Origin: Cryobacterium frigoriphilum
GTDB lineage: Bacteria; Actinomycetota; Actinomycetes; Actinomycetales; Microbacteriaceae
DNA length: 53,530 nt
Reading direction: 5' to 3'
Assembly (NCBI RefSeq): GCF_004403305.1
Contig: NZ_SOHE01000037.1
Span: 331-53,860 of the forward strand
Each line of letters begins with the position of its first letter. Position 1 is the stretch's first letter. A program made the position numbers and the translations under genes. Below the pieces are notes generated by a model. That model had not been told where the DNA came from. It ran no database searches and saw only the letters and a list, made by a program, of their open reading frames with translations. Positions 1 through 7,627 of the stretch are shown piece by piece.

Positions 1-22
1 GGGCGACGGATGCCCCGCCCGG

Positions 23-1120
23 CTACTCAGCGACGCGGTCGAGCCGCGCCACACCGATCTTCGAGTCGGCCATGCCGTAGAAAACGAAGAGCTGCCCCTC
101 GATCTCCTCGATCGCGGTGGGGAACACGACGTTCGGAACGATGCCGTCGGTCTCGTCCTTGGTCTCTGCCTTCAACAGCGGAACGCTCGTGCGACGGATG
201 ACCCGGGTCGGGTCGTCCGCATCGAGAATCATCGCGCCGGCGGCATAGTTCACCTTTTGTTGCTGCGAAAAAGCCCCGTCGATGACACCGGTCACGCCGT
301 GGTGCATCAGCAGCCAACCCTCGGGCACGCGAATCGGAGCCGGTCCGCCGCCGATCTTGAGTTGCTCGAACGGGTACTCCGAGCCGGCCAGAAAACGGTG
401 GCCCTCCCAGAGGGCGAGACGGCCGATATTCGTCACCGCACCATCCGTCATGACCGCGTCGACCGGAATGTAGCTGATCCAGATGCTCTGCCGGGTGTCG
501 GTGATGCCGGCCGGAACCCGCACCCCCTCGCCGGGCTTGACCTCGCCGAGGTCCCACATGGGCCGGTGCAGCACCGCGAAGCTCAGCACGCCGTTCGGGG
601 CGACCACCGGCTCCGGGAAGAACACGGTGTCCTTGTTGTGGAACAGGTTGAGGTCCATGTCGAGGGCCTCGTCGTAGGTGAACAGTGCCGGGCCGAGGCG
701 GCGCCAGGCGCGCAGATCGTCGGACACCGCGACCGCGGTGCGCGGGCCGAGGGGCCCGTAGGCGACGTAGGTCATGACGTGCAGGCCGAGCAGCGGTATC
801 CAGGTCACGCGGGGGTCTTCGACGCCGGCGTTGTTGGCGCCGCGCTCCCAGCCCTGGTCGGGCGCGAGCACCACGCCCTCGCGCTCGACGCCGGTCGGCA
901 CGCCATCGGTGATAATCACCCGAGCCAGGCCGACACGCGATACGTTGCCGGTGGCCACGAGCCGGGGCAGCAGATACAGCGTGCCGTCGGGGGTGTGGCC
1001 GCTGCCGGGGTTGAGCACACCCTCGGCCTCGTAGGCGTTGCCCTCTTCGGGTGTCATGACGATGCCCATGCGGGTCAGGGTATAAGGAAAATCGACTTCA
1101 ATTTCAGTGGTGACACTCAT
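23..1120 (-). CDS. GH130 family beta-mannoside phosphorylase/glycosidase
   Basis: A 365-residue protein with glycoside hydrolase family 130 signatures: GVEDPRVT near residue 100, NKDTVFFPEPV near 160, a RQSIWISYIPV segment and the late GWLLMHHGV motif. GH130 enzymes are cytoplasmic five-bladed propellers, mostly phosphorolysing beta-1,2- or beta-1,4-mannosides to mannose 1-phosphate; some members hydrolyse instead. The Asp in the EDPR motif is the usual proton donor and is present. The gene is last in a sugar-uptake operon, 3 nt after the second permease gene, which fits a role in splitting an imported mannose-containing oligosaccharide. The exact linkage, and phosphorolysis versus hydrolysis, cannot be read from the sequence. 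Start is ATG at 1120 (complement); length is normal for the family. Confidence 0.9.
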   Translation of the reverse strand: MSVTTEIEVDFPYTLTRMGIVMTPEEGNAYEAEGVLNPGSGHTPDGTLYLLPRLVATGNVSRVGLARVIITDGVPTGVEREGVVLAPDQGWERGANNAGVEDPRVTWIPLLGLHVMTYVAYGPLGPRTAVAVSDDLRAWRRLGPALFTYDEALDMDLNLFHNKDTVFFPEPVVAPNGVLSFAVLHRPMWDLGEVKPGEGVRVPAGITDTRQSIWISYIPVDAVMTDGAVTNIGRLALWEGHRFLAGSEYPFEQLKIGGGPAPIRVPEGWLLMHHGVTGVIDGAFSQQQKVNYAAGAMILDADDPTRVIRRTSVPLLKAETKDETDGIVPNVVFPTAIEEIEGQLFVFYGMADSKIGVARLDRVAE

Positions 1121-1123
1121 GGT

Positions 1124-1993
1124 CTAACCTTTCACGCCGGAACCGATATTGGTCGCGACGAAGTGTTTTTGGAACAGGATGAAGAGCAGCACGGCAGGGC
1201 CGGCCAGCACGCACGCGCCGGCGAGAACGGCCCCGAAGGGGTTGGCAGCGGATGCCGCCACGGTGCTGATGTAGTTGGCGAGCGACACCGCGAGCGGCTG
1301 CATCGAGGCCTCTTTGGTGATCAGGAACGGCCACAGAAATTCGTTCCACGGGCCGATGAAGGTCAGCAGGATCACGGTCAGCAGCGCCGGCCGCACGAGT
1401 GGCAGCGCGATCTTCCAGAGCAGCACGAGCTCCCCGGCGCCGTCGATGCGGGCGGCATCGAACAGTTCCCGCGGAACCTGCAGAAAATACTGTCGAAAGA
1501 TGATGACCGCGGTCGAGTTGATCGCGAAGGGCAGAATCATGCCGAGGTAGTTGTCGGCGAGTCCGTAATCCCGGGCGATCAGCACGTACAGCGGAATCAT
1601 CAGCAACTGAAACGGCACGACCTGCACGAGCAGCGCGAGCGCGAACGTGACTCCGCGGCCCCGCCACTGCAGCTGCGCGAGCGCGTAGCCCACGAGCACC
1701 CCGAACACGACGGTGCCGATGATGACGCCGCCGGTGAAGATGCCCGAGTTCACGAGTCCCTGCACGAGGTCCACGCGGCTGTTGATGGCCGTGTAGTTGT
1801 CGAGCGTGAGGTTCGCCGGGTTCGGGAACGCGCCGGCCACGGTCGGGTCGGGTGACTTCTGCAGCGAGCCGATGATCATGTAATAGAACGGGAACAGAAA
1901 CACGAGCGCGCCGAGAAACAGCACGATGCCGCGCAGAATGTGCTGGCCCCGGTCGAGCTGTCCGCCCTCGATCCTGGTCTTGCGTGGGCTCAT
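1124..1993 (-). CDS. Carbohydrate ABC transporter permease (MalG type)
   Basis: A 289-residue inner-membrane permease. It has an N-terminal membrane segment (about residues 24-45), further hydrophobic helices, and the EAA-type ATPase-contact loop LFDAARIDGAGELVLLWKIA about 90 residues before the C-terminus, the hallmark of binding-protein-dependent permeases. The ATG overlaps the stop codon of the upstream permease gene (ATGA, 1990-1993), so the two are probably translationally coupled and form the heterodimeric channel. The likely substrate is a mannose-containing oligosaccharide, because a GH130 enzyme gene follows; this is inferred from context only. No ABC ATPase is encoded in this operon, so a shared MsiK/UgpC-like ATPase elsewhere presumably energises it. 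Confidence 0.93.
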   Translation of the reverse strand: MSPRKTRIEGGQLDRGQHILRGIVLFLGALVFLFPFYYMIIGSLQKSPDPTVAGAFPNPANLTLDNYTAINSRVDLVQGLVNSGIFTGGVIIGTVVFGVLVGYALAQLQWRGRGVTFALALLVQVVPFQLLMIPLYVLIARDYGLADNYLGMILPFAINSTAVIIFRQYFLQVPRELFDAARIDGAGELVLLWKIALPLVRPALLTVILLTFIGPWNEFLWPFLITKEASMQPLAVSLANYISTVAASAANPFGAVLAGACVLAGPAVLLFILFQKHFVATNIGSGVKG

Positions 1994-2955
1994 GATTCGT
2001 CACCTCCGGCGACCTTGCGCTGAATGAACGCGATGATGAGCACGCCGATGACCAGCAGCACGCCGATCGCGGCCGCCACGTCCGGGGAACCCTGTTCGAT
2101 GCCGCGCTGGTACATCAGCAGCACCGGCGAGGTCGAGGCACCGTTCGGGCCGCCGCCACCGGTGAGCAGGTACGGCTCCGTGAACAGGTTCGCACCCGTC
2201 ACGGTCGAGAGCAGCAGCACGAGCACGGTGGCCGGTCGCACGCCAGGGATCGTGACGGAGAAGAAGCTGCGAACCTTGCCCGCGCCATCCGTCGCCGCCG
2301 CCTCATAGAGCTCCTGCGACACGTTCTGCAGCGCCGCGAGGTACAGCAGAATGAAGAAGCCGAGCTGTTTCCAGGTCACGAACAGCGCGATCGTCGGCAT
2401 CGCCCACTGCGAGTTGATCAGCCAGCTCGGTTCGGGCGCGAGCGGGCCCAGAATCTGGTTCACGAGCCCCGAACCGCTGAACAGAAAGAGCCAGACGCCG
2501 ACCACGGCGACGGATGCCGTGATGTACGGCACAAAGTAGCCCACCCGCAGAAACGTGCGAAACCGCACGGCCTTGTTGAGGGCCGAGGCGAGCACCAGCG
2601 AGAGCACCACGGTGAGCGGCACGTTGATGATCAGAAAGATTCCGACGTTTCCGAACGAGCGGATGACGTCGGGGTCGCCGAGCACCTCACGAAAGTTGTC
2701 GAGTCCCACGAAGGGGCGGTCGATTTGCGCGCCCGGTGCGGCAAAGAAGTACTCGTGGAACGACATCCACACCGCGAACACGAGAGGCCAGGCGAAGACC
2801 GCGAGCACGAAGATCAGGTAGGGAGCGCTCAGCAGCAACCCGATGGGGTTCTTGCCGAGAGCCCGGCGGCGGCGGTCACCCTTCTGGTGCCCGCCGCGCC
2901 CGCCGGCCGGGGGAGTGACCCCCGCGGCCGGCCGGGCCTTGGTCAGAATCGACAT
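1990..2955 (-). CDS. Carbohydrate ABC transporter permease (MalF type)
   Basis: A 321-residue permease. It has a basic, glycine-rich cytoplasmic N-terminus (to about residue 36), a first helix in the segment LLLSAPYLIFVLAVFAWPLV, a periplasmic-side loop, then five or so further helices. The EAA loop LYEAAATDGAGKVRSFFSVT lies about 95 residues from the end. The gene follows the binding-protein gene by 5 nt and overlaps the next permease gene by 4 nt. It would pair with that MalG-type subunit. The family and role are clear; the transported sugar is inferred from the GH130 gene downstream. Confidence 0.93.
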   Translation of the reverse strand: MSILTKARPAAGVTPPAGGRGGHQKGDRRRRALGKNPIGLLLSAPYLIFVLAVFAWPLVFAVWMSFHEYFFAAPGAQIDRPFVGLDNFREVLGDPDVIRSFGNVGIFLIINVPLTVVLSLVLASALNKAVRFRTFLRVGYFVPYITASVAVVGVWLFLFSGSGLVNQILGPLAPEPSWLINSQWAMPTIALFVTWKQLGFFILLYLAALQNVSQELYEAAATDGAGKVRSFFSVTIPGVRPATVLVLLLSTVTGANLFTEPYLLTGGGGPNGASTSPVLLMYQRGIEQGSPDVAAAIGVLLVIGVLIIAFIQRKVAGGDES

Positions 2956-2960
2956 GGCTG

Positions 2961-4259
2961 CTACTGGTCGGCGACCAGGGCGTCGATCTCGGTGGCGGCG
3001 TCATCGAGGGAGGTCGTGAGGTCGCCCTCCCCGAAGATGACCGACTTCGAATACGCGTCGCGGAAGGCCTGCCAGACGGCGACCGAGTTGGCGACGTTGG
3101 GCACCTCCACCGTGCGGGCGGCCTGGTCACCGAACTGCTCGTAGGCCGGGTTGGCGGCGAAGTACTCGGGGTACACGCTCGTCAGGTTGTCGCGCAGCGG
3201 CATCTGCCCGGTCAGCTCGAGCAGCTGGCCGTCTTGCTCCTCGCTCGTCGCGAACTTCAGCACGTCCCAGGCGGTGCCCTGGTTCTCGCAGGCTGAGAAC
3301 AGGCCCACGTTCTTGGCGTCGCTGAAGGTGTAGGTCTCCGAGGCGGGGATGCCCTCGCTCGTGGGTACCGGAGCGGCGCCCCAGTTCACGGCATCCTTGT
3401 AGACCGACACGGCCCACGGGCCCACGATCGACATGGCCGCTTCGCCGTCGGCGAAGGAGTCGCCCTGATAGGTCTCCTTGCCCGAGAGGCCCTCTTCGTA
3501 GAGGGTGGCCCAGAACTCCGCGACCGCGAGGCCGTCTTCATCGTTGAAGGTGGCTTCGCCGTCTTCGACGAGCTGGTCGCCGCCGGTCTCGGCCGCGTAG
3601 AGCGGCGAGAAGTCGAACCAGCTCTGGAAGAACTCGCTCGTCGGCGCCGGCAGAATCGCGTTCGGGGCCACGCCGCTCTCGACGAGGGTGCGGGCGGTGG
3701 CGAGGAACTCGTCGTAGGTCGCGAGCGACGGGTTCTCGGCATCGAGGCCGGCCGCGGTGAACATGTCCTTGTTGTAGAAGATCATGACGGGGTTGGACTT
3801 CCACGGCATCTGGAAGTATTCGCCGTCGGCGTTCTGGTACTGCTCGGCGGCGTCGCCGGTGCGCTCCTCGATGTAGTCTTGGCCGCCCTCGAAGCTCGAC
3901 AGGTCGACCAGGCCGCCCTGCTTTTCGAACTGGGGCACCGCAACGGGCGCGGTGTTGAAGATGAGGCACGGGGCGTTGCCGGCGGTGATCGCCGCGCCAA
4001 TGACCTCTTCGCTGCTCGAGCCGGCGGGAATCTCCTGCGCCGTGATCTGCTCGTCCGGATTCTCGGCATTCCAGGCCTCGATCATCTGGGTCCCCCAGGC
4101 GATCTCGGTCTCGTTGTTCGAGAGCCAGACGGTGATGTCGCCGCGGGAATCGACGCCCCCGCCGCCACCTCCGCTGCTGCAGGCGCCGAGCGCGAGCACG
4201 AGGGCTGCCGATGCGGCGGTGGCCGCCAGGGCACGCCTGACTGTGGGTGTGGTGTGCAT
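2961..4259 (-). CDS. Sugar ABC transporter substrate-binding lipoprotein
   Basis: An extracellular solute-binding protein of the MalE/family 1 type, about 432 residues. It begins with a short basic segment (TVRRALAATAASAALV) and a lipobox LALGAC, so the mature protein should be a lipid-anchored Cys followed by a Ser/Gly linker. The mature part opens with GDITVWLSNNETEIAW, typical of family 1 binding proteins, and contains MPWKSNPVMIFYNKDMF in the hinge region. Three in-frame ATGs exist (4271, 4262, 4259). GGAG at 4269-4266 lies 6 nt before the ATG at 4259, which decides the start. It captures the ligand for the two permeases downstream. Confidence 0.92.
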   Translation of the reverse strand: MHTTPTVRRALAATAASAALVLALGACSSGGGGGGVDSRGDITVWLSNNETEIAWGTQMIEAWNAENPDEQITAQEIPAGSSSEEVIGAAITAGNAPCLIFNTAPVAVPQFEKQGGLVDLSSFEGGQDYIEERTGDAAEQYQNADGEYFQMPWKSNPVMIFYNKDMFTAAGLDAENPSLATYDEFLATARTLVESGVAPNAILPAPTSEFFQSWFDFSPLYAAETGGDQLVEDGEATFNDEDGLAVAEFWATLYEEGLSGKETYQGDSFADGEAAMSIVGPWAVSVYKDAVNWGAAPVPTSEGIPASETYTFSDAKNVGLFSACENQGTAWDVLKFATSEEQDGQLLELTGQMPLRDNLTSVYPEYFAANPAYEQFGDQAARTVEVPNVANSVAVWQAFRDAYSKSVIFGEGDLTTSLDDAATEIDALVADQ

Positions 4260-4300
4260 CATTGTCTCCATATTTCAGTTGCTGGTGACGCGTGGGGATC

Positions 4301-4316
4301 GCAGCAGCTCTGCTGC
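4301..4316. repeat. Small perfect hairpin between lacI and the binding-protein gene
   Basis: GCAGCAG and CTGCTGC form a 7-bp perfect stem with a 2-nt loop in the 66-nt spacer between the regulator and the binding-protein gene. There is no T-run, so it is not a classical terminator. In sugar operons such a hairpin often attenuates or stabilises the mRNA so that the binding protein is made in excess over its neighbours; here that is inference. Confidence 0.4.
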
Positions 4317-4325
4317 GGGGTGAGT

Positions 4326-5414
4326 TCAGGTGCCGGTTGCGATAGCAGCGGATGCCGGCGCGCCGGCCGATCCGCGCACGGTCAGCCGGGCGGCCGGCAG
4401 GTCCACGTCCTCGGCCGAGCCGTGCTCCATGAGAAACAGCAGGGTGCGGGCCGCGGCGCGCCCCCACTGGGCCGGAGTCGTGCTGACGGTCGTGAGCGGC
4501 GGATACACGTAGCGGGCAAAGTTGATGTCGTCGAACCCGGTGATCGACAGGTCCCCGGGAATGCGCAGCCCGAGCTCATGCGCCACACCGAGTCCGGCTA
4601 TCGCCATCGGATCATTGGCGAAGACGATCGCGGTCGGCGGCACGTCCTGGTCGAGCAGTCGTCGGGTGGCCGCGGCCCCGGCTCCGATCGAAAAGTCGGT
4701 TTCAATCGTCTGGCATTCGGCGAGGCCGGCCGCGCGAACGGCGTCGTCGAACGCCATCCGTCGGCGGCTGCCGTGCAGCATGCTCGCGCTGCCGGCGACG
4801 TGAGCGATGCGGCTGTGGCCGAGGCCGGCGAGGTAGCGCACCGATTCTGCGATGCCGACGGTGTCGTCGATGGACACGGCGGGAAAGGGGCTGCGACCGG
4901 CGGGATTCAGATCCGTCGGGGTGAGGCCCTCTGGTCGGCCGAGCGTGACGGCCGGCAGGCCGAGTTCGACCAGCAGCGGGATGCGCGGGTCGTTATGGCG
5001 GAGGTCGCTGAGAAAGACGCCGTCGACGCGGCCATCGGCGACGAGCGAGCGGTAGGTGCGCAGTTCCGCCTCTTCGTCGGGCACGACGCTCAGCACGAGG
5101 GCGCGGCCCTCGGGGGCGAGGATGCTCTCGACGCCGGCGATGAATGAAGGAAAGAACGGGTCGGCCCCAAGAACCTCCGGGGTGCGGCCGACGACCAGAC
5201 CGAGTGCGAAGGAACGCCGGGTGGAGAGCGATCGGGCCCGCAGCGACGGGGTCCAGCCGAGTTCGCGGGCGGCCGTCAGAATGCGTTCGCGGCTCTCGGG
5301 GGAGACCCCTGGACGATCGTTGAGGGCGAACGACACGAGCCCCTTGCTCACGCCGGCGCGCTTGGCGACATCCATGATGGTGACGCGCTGTCTGGAATCG
5401 TGTTCAACGCTCAC
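4326..5414 (-). CDS. LacI family transcriptional regulator of the GH130 sugar operon
   Basis: A LacI/GalR regulator of about 362 residues. The HTH reads VTIMDVAKRAGVSKGLVSFA, followed by the hinge helix region PSLRARSLSTRRS and a periplasmic-binding-protein-like effector domain with the usual GFDDINFARYVYPPLTTV motif near the C-terminus. The open frame extends 30 codons upstream, but GTG at 5414 fits the family start and has GAGGAG 4 nt before it. It is the first gene of the operon, so it likely controls itself together with the transport and GH130 genes. Two direct copies of ACCGGTTTAG lie in its promoter region. The effector is probably the imported oligosaccharide or a breakdown product. 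Confidence 0.92.
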   Translation of the reverse strand: MSVEHDSRQRVTIMDVAKRAGVSKGLVSFALNDRPGVSPESRERILTAARELGWTPSLRARSLSTRRSFALGLVVGRTPEVLGADPFFPSFIAGVESILAPEGRALVLSVVPDEEAELRTYRSLVADGRVDGVFLSDLRHNDPRIPLLVELGLPAVTLGRPEGLTPTDLNPAGRSPFPAVSIDDTVGIAESVRYLAGLGHSRIAHVAGSASMLHGSRRRMAFDDAVRAAGLAECQTIETDFSIGAGAAATRRLLDQDVPPTAIVFANDPMAIAGLGVAHELGLRIPGDLSITGFDDINFARYVYPPLTTVSTTPAQWGRAAARTLLFLMEHGSAEDVDLPAARLTVRGSAGAPASAAIATGT

Positions 5415-5485
5415 CGGGCTCCTCGTCGACGAAAAGATGACCCGCGCAGGCGCCTCCGCTCGGTGTGAGCAGAACCATAAACTGA

Positions 5486-5519
5486 ACCGGTTTAGGTTTC
5501 CCACGCTATACCGGTTTAG
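5486..5519. promoter_or_regulatory. Putative LacI-family operator pair (ACCGGTTTAG x2)
   Basis: The 10-mer ACCGGTTTAG occurs at 5486-5495 and 5510-5519, 24 bp apart and in the same orientation. Each has the CCGG core typical of LacI-family operators, and AACCGGTT (5485-5492) is a perfect palindrome. One copy lies in the -10/-35 spacer of the predicted lacI promoter and the other just after its start site, an arrangement suited to repression. Binding by the adjacent regulator is inferred. Confidence 0.7.
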
Positions 5520-5532
5520 ACCACGCCGTCAA
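5505..5532 (-). promoter_or_regulatory. Putative promoter of the lacI-GH130 operon
   Basis: On the minus strand TTGACG (5532-5527) and TATAGC (5510-5505) are separated by 16 nt, a good match to a housekeeping sigma promoter. Transcription would start near 5498 and run through lacI, the transporter genes and the GH130 gene. The overlap with the ACCGGTTTAG repeats supports the assignment. Confidence 0.55.
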
Positions 5533-5556
5533 GATGAGAATAGTTACGACTCGGTC

Positions 5557-5585
5557 TTGAATTTGAGCCCGGCCGAGCCTAGGTT
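5557..5585 (+). promoter_or_regulatory. Putative promoter of the FAD oxidoreductase gene
   Basis: TTGAAT (5557-5562) and TAGGTT (5580-5585) are separated by 17 nt on the plus strand, about 100 nt before the GTG start at 5693. It points away from the lacI promoter, making 5415-5692 a divergent regulatory gap; apart from these promoters and the operator pair I see nothing else in that stretch. Confidence 0.45.
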
Positions 5586-5692
5586 GGTCCCGAGAGGACC
5601 GGTGTGGCGCCAAACGCACCTGCTGGTGTGTGGATCGTCATGAGTGTTGTCCGGCGCCGAAGCGTCCGCAGAAGCGCCACGGGCGGCGTGTC

Positions 5693-7135
5693 GTGATCGA
5701 CGTCAACGTCGTCGGTTCCGGGCCGAACGGCCTCGCTGCCGCGGTCGTTTTCGCGCGCGCCGGACTCACGGTACAGCTCACCGAACGGGCAGCGACCGCG
5801 GGTGGCGGGCTGCGCACCGCCGAGGTCACCCTGCCCGGATACCGGCACGACCTCTGTTCGGCGATCCACCCGGCGGCGCTGGCCTCCCCCTTCTTTCGTG
5901 CCTTCGAGCTCACCCGTCGGGTGCGGTTCGTCGCCCCGGAAATCTCTTATGCGCATCCGCTCGATGAGGGTGTCGCCGCGCTCGCCTACCGCAGCGTTGA
6001 CCGCACCGCCGATGGGCTTGGTGTCGACGGTCACGCCTGGGAGCGGCTGTTTCAGCCGCTCCTTAACCGCATCGAGGGCGTCGTGGCCTTTACCGCCAAC
6101 CAGATGCTGCGCTGGCCGGACGATACCTGGGCCGCCGTTGCCTACGCCGTGCGGGTGCTCGAGCAGGGCACGGGCCTCGGCTGGCCTCGGTTTCGGGGGC
6201 CCGTCGCCCCGGCCCTGCTCGCCGGGGTCGGCGGTCACGCGGCCGCCCGGCAACCGTCGCTGTCGGCGGCCGGCACCGGGCTGTTGCTCGCCGCGCACGC
6301 GCACGCGGGCGGCTGGGGCTATCCGCTCGGCGGTTCGCAGGCGATAGCGGATGCCCTCACCGACGACTTTCTCGCCCACGGCGGCCGGCTGCAGCTCGAC
6401 ACCGAGATTCGCCGACCGTCCGACCTCGAGGCCTCGCGGGCGACGCTGCTCGACACCTCGCCGACCTTCCTCGCCGCCTTCGCCGGTGAGGCCCTGCCAG
6501 AGCGCTACCGCCGGGCGCTGCTGCGCTACCGGTACGGAACCGGGGTCTTCAAGGTCGACTTTGCCCTCTCGGGGCCGGTTCCGTGGGCCAATCCCGAGGT
6601 GCTGCATGCTCCCACCGTGCACCTCGGCGGCAGCCGGGAGGAGATCGTCGCGGCAGCGGATGCCGTCTCCCGCGGCCGGGTCGCGCAGCATCCGTTTGTG
6701 CTGGCCACGCAACCCAGTGTGCTCGACCTGTCCAGGGCCCCGGTGGGGCACCAGGTGCTCTGGGCGTACACCCATGTGCCGCGCAACTCAGACGTCGACA
6801 TGACCGAGCCGATCATCGGGCAGATCGAGCGCTTCGCGCCCGGGTTTCGGGAGCGCATCCTCGGCACCGCGACCATGAGTGCGCGCCAGCTCACCGAACA
6901 CGACCCCAACTATGTCGGGGGCGACATTCTCGGCGGCGAACTCACCTTGCGCCAGCTCATCAAACGCCCCGTCGTCGGCCGTACCCCGTGGAAGACGCCG
7001 GTGCCGGGCCTCTACCTGTGTTCCTCGGCGACCCCGCCCGGGCCTGCCGTGCACGGAATGAACGGCTTTCACGCCGCGGTGCTCGCGCTGCGACAAGAGT
7101 TCGGGGTGCGCGAGGTGCCCTCGCTCGCGCTCTGA
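5693..7135 (+). CDS. FAD-dependent oxidoreductase, phytoene-dehydrogenase/retinol-saturase-like
   Basis: A protein of about 480 residues. It starts directly with a dinucleotide-binding fold (VNVVGSGPNGLAAAVVFARA, then an acidic end of strand 2 and GGGLRTAE) and ends with a CrtI-type C-terminal motif, PGLYLCSSATPPGPAVHGMN. This places it in the NAD(P)/FAD-binding phytoene dehydrogenase-related group (COG1233), distinct from the CrtI encoded at 9215-10897. GTG at 5693 is chosen because the Rossmann strand begins at once; the frame is open 21 codons further upstream. It is a single-gene unit running toward the carotenoid operon. Its substrate is unknown, and a carotenoid link is suggested only by proximity. 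Confidence 0.8.
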   Translation: MIDVNVVGSGPNGLAAAVVFARAGLTVQLTERAATAGGGLRTAEVTLPGYRHDLCSAIHPAALASPFFRAFELTRRVRFVAPEISYAHPLDEGVAALAYRSVDRTADGLGVDGHAWERLFQPLLNRIEGVVAFTANQMLRWPDDTWAAVAYAVRVLEQGTGLGWPRFRGPVAPALLAGVGGHAAARQPSLSAAGTGLLLAAHAHAGGWGYPLGGSQAIADALTDDFLAHGGRLQLDTEIRRPSDLEASRATLLDTSPTFLAAFAGEALPERYRRALLRYRYGTGVFKVDFALSGPVPWANPEVLHAPTVHLGGSREEIVAAADAVSRGRVAQHPFVLATQPSVLDLSRAPVGHQVLWAYTHVPRNSDVDMTEPIIGQIERFAPGFRERILGTATMSARQLTEHDPNYVGGDILGGELTLRQLIKRPVVGRTPWKTPVPGLYLCSSATPPGPAVHGMNGFHAAVLALRQEFGVREVPSLAL

Positions 7136-7150
7136 CCCGCCCCACCGTCA

Positions 7151-7227
7151 CGAAAGCAGGATGAAGCGCTGAGAAACGACCAATTCGTCCTGCTTTCGCC
7201 GACAGATTGACAATCCATCCTGCTTTC
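7151..7227. repeat. Hairpin repeat, copy A (three-arm palindrome)
   Basis: The 5' arm GAAAGCAGGATG (7152-7163) is perfectly complementary to CATCCTGCTTTC (7216-7227) over 12 bp. An internal copy, TCCTGCTTTCG (7188-7198), pairs with the same 5' arm over 11 bp, so two mutually exclusive hairpins are possible. It fills the gap between convergent genes ending at 7135 and 7247. The same design, with related sequence such as GAC(A/G)ATCCA before the last arm, recurs at 33428-33488 and, shortened, at 33749-33788. Confidence 0.75.
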
Positions 7228-7246
7228 ACCACACCGCCGTGAGACG

Positions 7247-7618
7247 CTAGTGCCCGCGCAGCTCCTCGATCTCGCGACGCTCACGCTTGGTCGGCCGACC
7301 CGCGCCGCGGTCGCGCATCGGAACCAGCGCAACCTCTTCGCGCGGCGGCGGAGGCGGCGTGTTGTCGACATAACACTCGGCGGCCACGGTGGCGCCGACC
7401 CGCTTCACGACCAGACGCGACACCACGAGCACCCGGTCGAAGCCGTCACTGCGTACCCGTACCTCGTCACCAATGTGCAGCGCCTGGGCCGCCTTGGCCT
7501 TCACCCCGTTGACCTTCACGTGCCCGGCCCGGCAGGCCGCTGTGGCCAGCGATCGGGTGCGAAACAGCCGCACCGCCCAGGTGTAGCTGTCCACCCGCGC
7601 ACTCGTCAGATCTGCCAT
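7247..7618 (-). CDS. S4-domain RNA-binding protein (Hsp15/HslR-like)
   Basis: A 123-residue protein. Residues 8-60 form an S4 RNA-binding domain (VDSYTWAVRLFRTRSLATAA, GHVKVNGVKAKAAQALHIGD), followed by a basic tail ending RPTKRERREIEEL. This is the Hsp15 family: in E. coli Hsp15 binds stalled 50S subunits carrying peptidyl-tRNA and recycles them. The gene starts 9 nt after the crtEb stop and shares its strand, so it is probably the last cistron of the carotenoid transcript. No functional link to pigment is implied; this may simply be read-through organisation. Length and motif order fit actinobacterial members. Confidence 0.87.
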   Translation of the reverse strand: MADLTSARVDSYTWAVRLFRTRSLATAACRAGHVKVNGVKAKAAQALHIGDEVRVRSDGFDRVLVVSRLVVKRVGATVAAECYVDNTPPPPPREEVALVPMRDRGAGRPTKRERREIEELRGH

Positions 7619-7627
7619 GTTCCCAGC

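Noticed and set aside
257..1855. A 532-codon open frame on the plus strand opposite the GH130 and permease genes
   Set aside because: It runs antisense to two clear gene families, its translation has a low-complexity His/Gly/Arg/Asp composition and no domain. Long antisense frames are expected in high-GC DNA.
4301..4316. Rho-independent terminator between lacI and the binding-protein gene
   Set aside because: The hairpin is perfect but short and has no T-run; the genes appear to be one operon.
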